Origin: Amanita rubescens
Lineage: Eukaryota; Basidiomycota; Agaricomycetes; Agaricales; Amanitaceae
DNA: 28,396 nucleotides
Direction of reading: 5' to 3'
NCBI GenBank assembly: GCA_015039365.1
Contig: WION01000615.1
Span: forward strand, 1-28,396
A model generated the notes under the pieces. That model made no database searches and was not told the origin of the DNA. It worked only from the letters and a program-made list of their open reading frames with translations. Below, piece after piece: positions 8,563 to 19,586 of the stretch; positions within the stretch are counted from its first letter, which is position 1; each line of letters begins with the position of its first letter. A program made the translations under genes and the position numbers.

Positions 8563-10041
8563 TTATTCCGAGTCTGGCTTATAGTCAGGGCGCAATGATC
8601 GCACGACCTTGCCTGAAGCATAGTTAAGCACCAGACCTAAAGTAGTGAACGTTAATACATACCTGCACGCCAGATTTCTTGATTGTCAATCTCTGCCAAC
8701 TCCTTGGCAAGGTCTTGACGGTAAGTCGGACGACCGTTGAAATCTAGTGATTTGCGAGTCTCCGTGCCATTTTTCACACTCTCATAGAGTTTCTCAAAGA
8801 TGGGCAGATTTGCCTCTTCGAATATCGGCGCCCAGTCCAAGGCACCGCGGCGGGCCGTTGTTGAGCAGGCATTGTACATGTAGTCCATTCTATAAAACGC
8901 GTTGGATACTTGCGAGGAAGATCGACAAATCACATACCCCTTGGCACCAATCAGAGGGAATAACGACTGAGTTGCCTCCTCTACGGTCTCGTTGAAGGCT
9001 TCAGAGGGCGTGTGGCCGTTTTTCCTTAGAACTTTATATTGAGCCAAGAACATTCCTTGAATACCACCCATGAGCTAGAAAATAGTGAGATTTATTGACT
9101 CTAAGCAACAACAGAATCACACTTACAACACCACGTTCACCATACAGGTCAGAGTAGACTTCCTTCTCAAAAGTCGTCTCATACATGTAACCGGAGCCGA
9201 CACCAACACCTAGCGCAATCGCCTTCTCTTTCGCCTTACCTGTGACATCTTGCCATATAGCAATGCTTGAGTTGATGCCACGTCCTTCTTTAAACAAGGT
9301 GCGAACGGTACGACCAGACCCCTTCGGGGCTACAAGAATGACGTCGATGTCCGAAGGAGGAACAACTTTTGTGTCATTTTTGTACACGACGGAGAAACCA
9401 TGCGAGAAATACAAAGTCTTGCCCTTGGTCAACAACGGTGCAATTTTGGGCCAAGTCTGGGATTGTGCTGCGTCTGACAGGAGGTTCATAATGATAGTCC
9501 CCTTGTTTATGGCTTCTTCAATTGGAAAGAGTGTTTTCCCGGGCACCTGGGAATGGGTCAAAAATAGTCCAATGCTGAAGGCGCTAAAATTCGTACCCAG
9601 CCATCTGCTATAGCCTGCTTCCAACTCTCTCCGTCCTTGCGGACGCCAACAATAACATTCAAACCATTGTCACGGGCATTAAGACCTTGACCGTGGCCTT
9701 GTGAACCATACCCAATCAATGCAAGGGTATCGTTCTTGAAGTAATCCTGGATCTTGGCCAATGGCCAATCGCTTCGTTCGTAGACGACTTCCTTGGTTCC
9801 AGCAAAGTCAAGAGTTTTGACGCCACGGGCACCCTGGAACAAACAATTAACAATTTATAATTCGCTGTAAGAGATGGCGTACAGGAATAGTCTGTGCAGT
9901 TTTTCCAGCTGCAGCGCGTGCAAGGAGGGAGTAGTTTGCCATCTGGGAAGAAACGGCAGCTGCCTTTGGCAATGCATGAGATGCACGACGAGATGCGGCA
10001 CGAAGCGCTTGCGAAGCAGAACGAGAGGCGAGGGAGGCCAT
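8563..10041 (-). CDS. ILV5: Ketol-acid reductoisomerase, mitochondrial
   Basis: Converts acetohydroxy acids to dihydroxy acids with NADPH and Mg2+, the second common step of valine, leucine and isoleucine synthesis, in the mitochondrial matrix. Six exons: 9883-10041, 9597-9833, 9127-9546, 8938-9074, 8663-8889 and 8563-8612, totalling 1230 nt and 409 residues, a normal length. Residues 1-53 are a basic, Ser/Ala-rich targeting leader (MASLASRSASQALRAASRRA). The Rossmann motif IGYGSQGHGQG starts near residue 93. DGWVPGKTLFPIEEA is restored across the intron at 9547-9596. VILVAPKGSGRTVRTLFKEG, GVGSGYMYETTFEKEVYSDL and the C-terminus EIWRAGKVVRSLRPDYKPD complete the protein. The last exon is only 50 nt. 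It diverges from the dioxygenase gene at 10324. Confidence 0.97.
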
Positions 10042-10100
10042 GGTGGTGTAACGCTGGAAGCCGAAACTGCAAACTTTTTCAACTGAATTGAAATTAGAAA

Positions 10101-10112
10101 AATCGGCCGATT
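10101..10112. promoter_or_regulatory. 12-bp perfect palindrome upstream of ILV5
   Basis: AATCGGCCGATT reads the same on both strands, 60 bp upstream of the ILV5 ATG in the region shared with the divergent dioxygenase gene. Its CGG/CCG core has the half-site type read by fungal Zn2Cys6 regulators, but it is not the classic Leu3 spacing. A regulatory role is inference. Confidence 0.3.
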
Positions 10113-10323
10113 ATGTAAATTATTTTCAATGTAATTACCGAATATCGCCGACAGCAGTCCTAGGCTAGTATGTAGCAGTTGTCAAGTATCGTAGTGTACC
10201 ATCAAGAAAATCCAAAGTGTTCAAGCTAACCAGAGGCACTCGACCAATGGGGATCGAAACTTGGAAACCGCGATCGGCGCACGTAGCAGCATTTCCCACA
10301 TCAGAAACACGGATATGCCAATC

Positions 10324-12221
10324 ATGTTACGATCCTTCGCGACTTTACGATATGTCACCAGTAAATCTGCCATCCATCTTACAAGTCCTCGTTATATGTC
10401 GGTAAGTCGTCACCTACATGGTGTTGACTGTTACTTTAACCCCGAGACTAACAGTTACGCTCGGCTGTCATACCAAGAAGACAGTCAGTACGATGCGCTA
10501 CTTCATCAGCTCTCCCGCATACTATGCCGCCAAAGTTGCCTGACGTGACGACAGATAATCTACCCTTGGTTAGCAAGGACGAACGTAAAGTTTCTATCGG
10601 TTGGGATACACGTCACTGGTCTAGATTGTACGTACTTCGTCATGCAAATGCGATGTTTATCTTAACCTCCATTATCAAGTCATAACATCTGGCTAAGAGA
10701 TCATTGTCGCTGCGCACGTTGTTTTCATCCAGTCACCAAACAACGGCTGTTGAATACCTTCGAGGCAAGCTTGAATTTTGTCGTTGTGAGTTTTACTAAA
10801 TTCTTCTACCAGATCCCGACCAACATTTCACCACTCGACGTGGCAGCGATGGCAGATGGTTTGCAGGTAGCTTGTACGTTTGTTGTTCCTATTATCTGTC
10901 TAATATCTGACACACTCGCAGGGCCTGATTCACACATCTCGATATATCCGTGGCCTTGGCTGCAAGACAACTCCTACGATCCTCCGCTTCGCAAGGTTGC
11001 ACATCATGAGCACGTTTCACTCGATTCTCTCTTTTCTCTCTTTAACCCAGAATCAGAAAGGTTTTATGGGGTTCCAAGATCGATAAATCACCGCCAAGCG
11101 TAACATATGACGAAGCAATGGCAGAAGACGATAAAGGTCTGTTCAAATGGTTAACTTACATTGTAAGCATTTGTACGCAACGAGCCACGACTCCGTTTGA
11201 GACATAACACTAGGAGCAATTTGGCTTTTGCTTCGTATCTGGCATTCCGGCCACCCCCGAAGCCACCGAAGAGCTATCCAAACGAATCGGTTTTATCCGC
11301 GAGACACAATGTTCGTGACTACGAAACAGAGCTAGGAATATTCGTCACTGAGCTTCTTAGATGGCTTATTTTGGGACTTTACCTCCGACTTGGCAAAGGG
11401 AGATACAGCATACACTACGATGGCCTTGGGTGCTCATACTGATACAACATATTTCGTGCGTAAATTTGACCTCAAACATTAATCCTTATTTTTAGCTGGC
11501 CTAGACCGACCCTTGCGGGCTACAACTATTCCATCTTCTATCCCATACAGATGGCTCTGGAGGGGCTAGCCTTCTGGTAGATGGTTTTTACGTGGCTTCT
11601 ATTCTCAAGGAATTACATCCCGACGCATACGCAACTTTGTCCCAAGTTCCTGTTCCAAGCCACGCCGCCGGAGAAGCTACTGCATTATACCGCCCTAATC
11701 CCTCTACTGGCTATCCAGTCCTTCGGCATGACTCGTCGACAAGTCAACTTATGCAAGTTCGCTGGAATAACGACGACAGGAGCGTTATGAGTCATATTGA
11801 ACCTAGTACGGTGGAGAAATGGTGAGATATGCAACACATCACCTTCGAAGAGTCTCACAATCGTCAATTTACAGGTACGATGCAATCAGAATTTGGAATC
11901 AAAGCCTTAAGAGTCCGGATTCTGAGTATTGGGTTCAACTAAGGCCAGGCACCGCAGTTGGTGAGCTCATCGCTATTAATGCTACTACTCGCAAGATCCT
12001 TAACCTTGTGTATAGTCATCGACAATCACAGAGTTCTGCATGGCCGGTCCGCATTTGATGGCAAGCGTCGTATGTGTGGAGCATATATTGGGATGGATGA
12101 ATTCCGTTCGAAACTGGCTGTCCTGAGTGAGAAGTTTACACCGGAGACTACCCTCCGTACGACAAATGGGATGCCACCTACTAGTTTGAATGGGAGGAGC
12201 GTTTGGAATAATACACTGTGA
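10324..12221 (+). CDS. Trimethyllysine dioxygenase (TMLH type), carnitine synthesis
   Basis: Hydroxylates N6-trimethyllysine using Fe(II), 2-oxoglutarate and O2, the first step of carnitine synthesis. Eleven exons: 10324-10401, 10455-10627, 10680-10764, 10813-10873, 10922-10995, 11061-11162, 11214-11310, 11361-11455, 11505-11821, 11875-11960 and 12016-12221 (1374 nt, 457 residues). The leader MLRSFATLRYVTSKSAIHLT looks mitochondrial; an in-frame ATG at 10261 would lengthen it. The Zn site is C93, C95, C98 (WLRDHCRCARCFH) and H137; the 39-residue gap from the last Cys equals that of butyrobetaine dioxygenase. Iron ligands are H249 and D251 (GAHTDTTYF) and H398 (DNHRVLHGRSAF). HTDTTYFTDPCGLQ favours TMLH over butyrobetaine dioxygenase. 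The donor at 10765 appears to be GC. The donor of exon 5 could instead lie at 11012, also in frame. Confidence 0.93.
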
Positions 12222-12362
12222 TACATGTACTTGCAATCAGAAATTGTTATCAAGTCGAACCGTGTGACTATAGCTTAGGCTATCCTTTTTTTCTTCCTCC
12301 ACCCGTTATATCAATCGCAGGTGCTGAGCGCTGAGCGATGTGCATGAATCATAACTAATTCA

Positions 12363-14957
12363 ATGTCACTTCTCTACAAACATCTACGCATCCACCAAGT
12401 TTTCGGGGCGAATACGGATGTGGGTAAGACCATCCTGACGACGGCCTTAGCCCGTGCATCTGCAGCTAGAAATACGCCTGTCTTTTACCTCAAGCCAGTA
12501 AGCACAGGTCGACCCGAAGATGCCGATGACGGGTTCGTAGATATTGCGCCAGTATAGATTAGTGCTCAAGATTATGGCAGACACATCAACCGATATGGTG
12601 GAGCACCAGACCTTATTGAAACTCACTGCTTGTATTGTTATGACGAGCCCGTCAGCCCGCACTTGGCCGCAAAGCTAGCAAACGATCCAAATGTAGGTGG
12701 ATACTGCCGTTTTCGTCCCCAGTTGTTAATTATGGAACAGATACCGTCTAATGAAACAATACTAAGGTCTATTTCGAGCTATGTGCAACGGTCGGCATCA
12801 AAATTCTCGAAAAGGGCGCATATGTACATAGAGACTGCAGGAGGTGAGGTGTAGGCTGTGGTGTATATGGTTCGGTCCAGTAAACTTGAGCTCCAACTGA
12901 CTGATAAATTTTCTAGGTGTCCATAGCCCCACCTTGTCAGGTACCACGCAGGCAGATTGTTACCGACCTTTATTCTTTCCTACGATCCTCGTCGGCGACT
13001 CCAAACTTGGCGGAATTTCGTCAACAATCTCGTCGTATGAATCATTACTCTTGCGCGGCTACATTATCGACGCCGTCATCGTATTCCGCGATGAATACTA
13101 CCGCAACTGGGAGTATCTGTCCCCTTACTTCGCAGAACGCGGAGTGCATGTCAGTGCACTCAAACCGCCGCCTCCATTGCATTCTGAACCATCTGAGAAC
13201 GTCCGATCAACGGATGAATACTACTCCTCACTTGTTCCCGAGAACAAAGAAGACGGCATGTTCACTGTCATCGACCACTTGGACCAATGCCATAAAAAAC
13301 GGCTTCATGAGCTTAAAACAATGCCGAGACGCACACTAGATACGATCTGGTGGCCATTTGTTCAACATGGGCTTGTAAAGGATGAAAAGGATGTCATGGT
13401 CGTCGATAGCGCATATTCGGACTTTTTCAACACTTATGAACATAGAAAGGGTTCGGAATCTCAAACTCTCTCGTCCCTTTTGATCCCGACTTTTGACTCT
13501 TCTGCATCGTGGTGGACGCAGGCATTTGGTCACGGACATCCATCATTAGCCCTCGCAGCCGCCAGAGCGAGCGGTCGTTATGGTCACGTCATGTTCCCGA
13601 AAGCCACTCATCTTCCGGCATTGAAATTGGCGGAACGCCTAAAAGAAGGCCCCGGTAAAGGATGGGCAAGCCGAGTATTCTATTCTGATAATGGGTCGAC
13701 GGGAATGGAAGTAGCCCTGAAAATGGCTCTCCGTGCTTATACTGTACGGTATGGCCAATCAATATCTCGGACAGAGCAAAAGTCTCTTGGTGTGTTAGGC
13801 CTCAGAGGCAGCTACCATGGAGACACAATTGGTGCTATGGACGCATGTGAAGAGGCAGGTGTGTATACATGTGAATGGCACAACGCGAAGGGTTACTGGT
13901 TCGACCCTCCTTCTGTCGGCATACGACAAAACAAAGTCATCATTTCCCTCCCTTCTGCCATTGCCGACTTGACTGGTTCAGCACAAGTTTCGGTCAATTC
14001 GCTTGCGTGGGTTTACGATATGAACGCCCGTGTGCAGTCACCCTTGGCGCAGACTTATACGACGTACATCCAACGCACTCTAGATAGCCTACAACGCCAA
14101 CGTGGTTCGAAACTCGCTGCACTTGTCCTTGAACCGCTACTTATGGGCGCCGGGGGGATGATATTTGTTGATCCCTTATTCCAACGAGTACTCGTCGATG
14201 TCATACGTGGCAAGAACCAGCCATCTAGTTCTGACTGGTCTGGAATGCCCGTGATATTCGATGAAGTATTTGTAGGTCTTCACCGTCTTGGGTTGCAAAG
14301 CGCTGGGCCACTTCTTGGGGTTAATCCTGATATCTCTGTCAACGCCAAGATTCTGACGGGAGGGCTGGTACCCCTTGCTGCTACTTTAGCATCTGAACAT
14401 ATTTTCAATGCCTTCCTTCGCGATGAGAAGGCGAAAGCGCTCTTACATGGCCACTCGTATACCGCCCACGCTGTTGGTTGTGAGGTGGCGAACGAAACGT
14501 TGAAGATGGTAGACCAATTGGAAGCCAGTCCAAGCTGGCAGGCGGCACGGAGCAAGTGGATCGACTCAAAAGGTGGATTCGTCTGGAGTTTCTGGGGTCC
14601 AGATTTTGTGAATGCCATCTCATCCGTTAGCTCAGTGGAGGAGGTCATGTCTCTAGGTTGTGTGTTGGCGATTAAATTTAAAGATGCCGGCGCTGGTAGG
14701 TTCTCTTGCAGCATTTTGGATGCGTGAACTGACTAACATGATCAGGCTACACCTCCAATCGCGCAGAGGAGCTGTTGGCTCCACTTAATAAGATCATCGA
14801 TGATGGTGTATCTTCTCCTGCACCTGGGGGTTCACCTTTCAACACACACTTCAGAACGCTGGGCAACGTTGCGTATTTCATGACCAGCTTGAACACGTCT
14901 CCTTCTGTCGTAAGAACTATGGAGGATAAAATCTGGAAGACGCTTAATAGATGTTGA
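12363..14957 (+). CDS. bioDA: Bifunctional dethiobiotin synthetase / DAPA aminotransferase (BioD-BioA fusion)
   Basis: One polypeptide for two consecutive biotin steps: PLP-dependent transamination of KAPA to DAPA (BioA part) and ATP-dependent ring closure to dethiobiotin (BioD part). Exons: 12363-12532, 12581-12692, 12741-12843, 12917-14695 and 14746-14957 (2376 nt, 791 residues). The BioD P-loop is GANTDVGKT at residues 15-23; DEPVSPHLAAKLA and ETAGGVHSPT follow. The BioA part has WWPFVQHG, FYSDNGSTGMEVALKMA, GSYHGDTIGAMD, D577 in FDEVFVGLHRLG, and K606 in AKILTGGL as the likely PLP lysine; HGHSYTAHAVGC follows. The order BioD then BioA matches plant BIO3-BIO1 and fungal fusions. The start lies 141 bp after the dioxygenase stop, on the same strand. 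Fungal fusions are usually placed in mitochondria, but no strong leader is visible here. Confidence 0.95.
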
Positions 14958-14985
14958 AAAAAATGTACATGATAGTAGAAACAAA

Positions 14986-17900
14986 TTAACTCCGCCAATA
15001 TTGCGCCAAGTCGTGAATGCGATCCAACACCACCGTCAGATACGAAGTCTCGTTAAGCAATGCTTCGAAATGTTTGATCGCTTCCTCTTCCGTCAAATCC
15101 AACCTGAACTTTTCCTGGATCTGTTCATGCACATCACGGTGCTTGATATCGGGAATGTTTGCGTCCACCATTAGAGCAACTAAGTTAAGAATCAGGTTTG
15201 CGCTCTTGCGAAGGATGGTGAATGCAGTGAAGCAGAAACTCTTGAACCGTGCGTAGTGTGGTGACTGTGCTCCACCCATGCCATCTACCATTTCTTTGCA
15301 TACTTTGACGGGTGGTGGAAAAGGCTTTGGATCGCGTCCGAGGATATATCCAAAGTCGACTGAACCTGCGCGTAAGGCATGCGATGCGATATTCAACTTA
15401 CATACGTACCGTGGAAGAAGTGTCCTGAAGTCATACTATCAGAGTGGTTTCATTCCCTATCGATATAAACTTACCGTCGGATGCAACAAGCAGATTGTCC
15501 AAATGGCGATCGCCCACGCCTAGCAGATAAGTCACAACGCAATAACCGGCTACCACCATTCGTTAGCTCTGCGGCTAAAAAAATACATCAACACCACTCA
15601 CCACAGCTCCGAACAAATGTATCAATAACGCTTGGCTCAACACCTGAAGTGCCCACGCTGCCCTCGTCAGGATTATGCAAGCGAAGGTAGTTAAGGACGT
15701 TCCCGTGTTCGCTAACGATAGAGGCAATGGCCATGCTGGGGATGAACTGTGCCATGCCCTGCGACGGACCCGTGGCCAACACGTCGTACGGACTCAACTT
15801 GAGGTCCAAGTTTTCCTTTCGCAACAGCAGATCCATCAAGGTGAAAAGCTGGATAACGAGCTGGTCTTGTCTCATGTCATCTCCATCCTTGAAGATGACG
15901 GGATACGTCGATCCATCGGAACACTGAAAATACAGCAAGAAAGGTTGAAGACTTGATTTGAAAATAGAAGACTTTTCAGCTACGATGCCAGTTATTTCGA
16001 TTCGGGCGTTCAAGGGTAATGGCAGAGGTGGCATAGACGCCATGTTACTTTTTGGATCTGCGAGAAAAGAACGTAGCTTCTCAATCTTCTTCGGACGTGG
16101 GTCTTTCGATGTCCTAAGTTCTCTGGCTCGCTTTGCGAGAGTCTCGATCAAGAGACCTTGGCGGCGCAAAAGCTCGCGACGTTCTGTCCCATCTTCTGCC
16201 TCGAGTATCTTATTCATAAACTTGAAAACCACCCGCCCGTACATCTTGGCCATGACCCTGTCCTCTGAGGCCACTTCAACCATGAGGTACCAATATAATC
16301 TGTTACCTAGCACAGAGTTCATAACACCACGTTCAATCAAAAAATCAGTAAGTCCGCTATCGTCATATGAAATCGCGCTCGGTGCAGATCTTGACGATCG
16401 CTGGTCACTAGCCACACTCTCGAATTTGAGTGCCTGCACCAGTTGAAGTAGATATAGTGTAAGTTCCTATGTGAAATGAGCAACAAGATCCCCCGTACAA
16501 AGTAACGGAGGCTTACATCGTCATCGGCACGTTTCAGTTGTCGAACAGCAAACGCTCGCACGCGTGAATCGACGGTGCCCGGTCCCAGCAGTTCGAGGGC
16601 GTCATCAACGTCAACCTCTGACCATTGAGGCAATAGCTCCTCAACGGCCTGCTTAACCTCAGATGAATCGCGCCATGTGACCGATTTGAGAAACTTTGTT
16701 AGACCCCGTTTGTCCCTCGTCAGGTAAAATCGGAATTTCCAAATGAGGTCTTTCTCTTCCGATGTTAGTTGTTGGCTTGGGGCGTAGTTCAATATAACCT
16801 GATGACAACGATGAGAAGGACGAAAAAACCGGTGCGCATTGAAAACAAACAGCTAGTTCATCTCGTATCTTTGCATTTGGTTTCAATTCCCTGTCATAGG
16901 GACTACTCCGGTGACTTCGAACCAAACGCCGATGTTTGTCTTCCACAGGATTTTCACGTACGACATCTGGGTCAACGACACTCCATAATGTCGAGTCCAA
17001 AGAGAGAGGTGACGAGATAGCTGTAGAAGTAGTGGTCGTTGTGGGTGGTGGTAGGCTTGATGATGTTGTCACAGGCAACAAAGTCTCCTGAAGAAAATCA
17101 ATCTTTGATTTCGCACATCATGGTTACCACAGGACATACCGGTTCACTGAAGATGACTGGAAAGTCGAATCTAGGCAAGTCAATATACAGGAATAAGTTT
17201 TCAGATTTCTCTGCCTCTGCCTGTCGGAAATATGCTTGATAAAATAAATTAGACCTAGTGAGAAATGTTTCATACCACATGAATCTCTTCCATCTTTCGA
17301 AAGGCTAATTTGTCTAGCCAGTCTGATTTTGGAATATCTCCTCTGTCATATTTCTTGACCAGCTATAATCGATTGATCAAAATACCCGCCTTCGCGGTCC
17401 AGACAAGACGCACCTTCTCCAAGCGGCCCATCTCGTCCCTTGTATCCACTTTGCTCGGTGTTCTTGTCTCTAGTGACCCATCCGCTTCCTGTCCGGGCCA
17501 TAACAACAGACGGTGCTTGCCGCGTCTCAGAGTCCTGCAAGTCACGTAAGGTACAACCTGAGCGCAGCGATCTCAGACTCACATTTTCTTCCCGAACAAA
17601 CGGAAAGTGGAACCACCAACAGGAACAGCATTTCTGGGACCAGCAATATCCCAAACAGTGAACGTAATTTGCGAGGTCAAGGGAAGGTCGCAATAGCGTA
17701 TTGGAAGCGTTATCCATTCATTCCATCTACATGATGTGTGAATGTCATGCAGGATATAATGGAGGTCAGACGTACGAGTATTTTGATTTGAAAGCCTTGA
17801 AGGATGTGCGAAAGGGGATTGTGAGCGGTTTGTTGTCTGCTACCAGTTGACAGGTGACATAGAGGTCTGACATTGTTCTTGAATCCTAAAATTATAAGCT

Positions 17901-18144
17901 GTCGACGGACAGCGGTAACGAGAGCATACGCTTACGAGGATTGGACGCCATGGTGTCGTAGTTCAGGATTCTCAAGTAACTCGGTATGACTTTTTGGCTT
18001 CCTATTGCCCTGCAGCTCCGACCTGTTGTGATTGTTAGATCCAGAATCCAATGTAAACTGTCATACGAACACTCTGAAAGTGACGGGAAGTCTCAAGTCC
18101 GAGAGTTTTGCGAACGTGAAGTCGTCTCGATTGTCTTTGTCCAT
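14986..18144 (-). CDS. VPS34: Class III phosphatidylinositol 3-kinase
   Basis: Makes PI3P for autophagy and endosomal sorting, in complexes with Vps15 and Vps30/Atg6. Thirteen exons: 18071-18144, 17936-18022, 17776-17877, 17583-17726, 17414-17534, 17276-17362, 17140-17220, 16851-17087, 16517-16798, 15602-16466, 15475-15549, 15410-15424 and 14986-15359 (2544 nt, 847 residues, normal length). It begins [20 protein letters not shown]. The C2 domain ([38 protein letters not shown]) fills roughly the first 240 residues; a Ser/Thr-rich linker follows, then the helical domain. The kinase domain has VIFK with K598, GDDMRQDQ near 600-607, the catalytic loop GVGDRHLDN (707-709 DRH) and DFG at 725-727. 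The C-terminus is [13 protein letters not shown]. All functional motifs are present. Exon 12 is a 15-nt microexon. Confidence 0.97.
15410..15424 (-). other. VPS34: 15-nt microexon of VPS34
   Basis: Exon 12 supplies only the end of a Gly codon, His-Phe-Phe-His and one base of the next Val, between [15 protein letters not shown] and VDFGYILG. It is bounded by a proper AG acceptor (15425-15426) and a GTACGT donor. Frame and the family sequence require it, since it sits directly before the DFG motif. Confidence 0.85.
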
Positions 18145-18269
18145 TGGTAGTGGTACAAATTAGGATATGTACTGTCCGGGCCGAGCGTAACAATTTTGGT
18201 CACACATAACATAACAGTGTCGAAGGTATGTTCCCTTCATCAATCATCGATCCAACTCAGATGCGGTAG
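18145..18269. promoter_or_regulatory. 125-bp divergent promoter region, VPS34 / F-box gene 1
   Basis: The two ATGs face away from each other across 125 bp. A 25-bp element at 18177-18201 (CGGGCCGAGCG followed by TAACAATTTTGGTC) recurs exactly at 22685-22709 upstream of the second F-box gene. A two-codon uORF occupies 18261-18269. Similarity to the second copy seems to begin around 18172, some 28 bp from the VPS34 start codon. Confidence 0.6.
18261..18269 (+). promoter_or_regulatory. Minimal uORF ATG-CGG-TAG abutting the F-box 1 start
   Basis: ATG CGG TAG at 18261-18269 is followed immediately by the main ATG at 18270. The same nine bases sit in the same place before F-box gene 2 (22782-22790). 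Confidence 0.55.
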
Positions 18270-19586
18270 ATGGACTTGACCATAAAGCCACAACATATCT
18301 CGGAAATGAAAGAAAACCTCAATGATCTTCCGACTGAAATCCTCAGTCACATATTCAATCTAGCTGCACAAGACCACGGACCCGTATATTTCCCTATCTC
18401 TAAACAGAATCGCTCTCCCCAACTGGTCATATCCCATGTGTGTTCGCATTGGCGAAGGGTGGCTCTTTGTACACCCGAGCTATGGAGCGATACACTACTT
18501 GCCTATTCCGGCCCGGGACGCGTTATCGATCTTCATGAGCAATGGCTCCTGCGAGCGGGAAATTCTCCCGTCACACTGTCGATACGATTCCCCCACTTAC
18601 TGGATGGTGATGAAGTTGCCAGCGCGTTGCAGAGGATTTCCTTGCCATTTCAAGTCAAGAGGCTCTTTCTTGACTTGATGTATGAACAATTCGAGAAATT
18701 ATCAAATTTACCGGAGACTACATTGTCAGATCTTGCAGTGCTGGAACTTGACATCTCACTTCCTGACGAAGGGGACGTAAACATCAGGCCGCTTCATTTC
18801 ATTACCCGGCTCCAGTCTCTAACACTCAGCGGCGAGCAGTCACTAGACGTCTGGTTTGATAAACTCTCCGCAATTCTGCCGTGGAGCCAACTACGATCTG
18901 TGGATGTCAGAAACATAGGTTCAGCGAATTTGCACCCCATTGTCGATATCTTGCGCCAGATCCCAATGCTGCAAAGACTTAACTTATATCTAAACGAACG
19001 TCGTATCGATGTCTTTGAGACCCTGACGATGCCTTATTTACGGGATTTCCAACTGGTCATTGCCATGGAACGCAGAGAGTTTGACAAGGTTTTGCGCTGT
19101 TTTACATGCCCTTCCCTCGAAAAATTTACACTCTCGTCGAACACTACTTCCTGGACGTTCCAGACTATTGAGATTCTTAAGCAACAGTATAATATGCACA
19201 ATCTTCAAGAAGTCGAATTTACCGACGGTTGTGCACTTCCAGTTTTCTCCATTTTACAAAATGCGCCTATGCTACGCTCGCTTTCTCTTCCACGCGATGC
19301 TATATTGGATGATACAGCCATTAATGGTATATCATATGGCTTTCTTGGACGACATCTCAGGAGGTTTGATATGGACGTTGTACACAACTTTGGAGAGGTA
19401 CTCCGCATGGTAGAAAGACGCAGGAAAACGGCTAATGAGTTCATGAAAAAAAGTTGTAGCTGGAGAGAGGAAATCACTGTTTTAAAGGAAGTAGCGATTT
19501 GCCTTCCTCCTGGTAAGAGGAGGGAATTTCGAGAGAGGGTCGCCGCAATGAGGAAGGCGGGTATCACTATTAAAGACCGCTTGTAG
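18270..19586 (+). CDS. F-box/leucine-rich-repeat-like protein, copy 1
   Basis: Likely substrate-recognition subunit of an SCF-type ubiquitin ligase. It is intronless, 438 residues. The F-box is at about residues 13-75: LNDLPTEILSHIFNLAAQ and, further on, VCSHWRRVALCTPELWSD, the usual basidiomycete F-box-like form. The rest is irregular leucine-rich sequence with regularly spaced strands (LQSLTLSGE, QLRSVDVRN, MLQRLNLYL, LEKFTLSS, LQEVEFTDG, MLRSLSLP). It ends VAAMRKAGITIKDRL. It is a close paralog of 22791-24158. The F-box and the C-terminal approximately 60 residues are best conserved; the repeat surface differs most. The start is set by the paralog alignment, which begins MDL in both. Substrate unknown. 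Confidence 0.85.
   Translation: MDLTIKPQHISEMKENLNDLPTEILSHIFNLAAQDHGPVYFPISKQNRSPQLVISHVCSHWRRVALCTPELWSDTLLAYSGPGRVIDLHEQWLLRAGNSPVTLSIRFPHLLDGDEVASALQRISLPFQVKRLFLDLMYEQFEKLSNLPETTLSDLAVLELDISLPDEGDVNIRPLHFITRLQSLTLSGEQSLDVWFDKLSAILPWSQLRSVDVRNIGSANLHPIVDILRQIPMLQRLNLYLNERRIDVFETLTMPYLRDFQLVIAMERREFDKVLRCFTCPSLEKFTLSSNTTSWTFQTIEILKQQYNMHNLQEVEFTDGCALPVFSILQNAPMLRSLSLPRDAILDDTAINGISYGFLGRHLRRFDMDVVHNFGEVLRMVERRRKTANEFMKKSCSWREEITVLKEVAICLPPGKRREFRERVAAMRKAGITIKDRL

Noticed and set aside
14280..14714. 144-codon minus-strand open frame.
   Set aside because: It is the antisense shadow of the BioA coding exon.
12934..14727. A free-standing 597-codon aminotransferase gene starting at 12934.
   Set aside because: This frame is the large exon of the BioD-BioA fusion; the BioD exons upstream and the last exon at 14746-14957 splice to it in frame.
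15958..16446. 162-codon plus-strand open frame.
   Set aside because: It is the antisense shadow of VPS34 exon 10, which encodes conserved kinase sequence on the minus strand.
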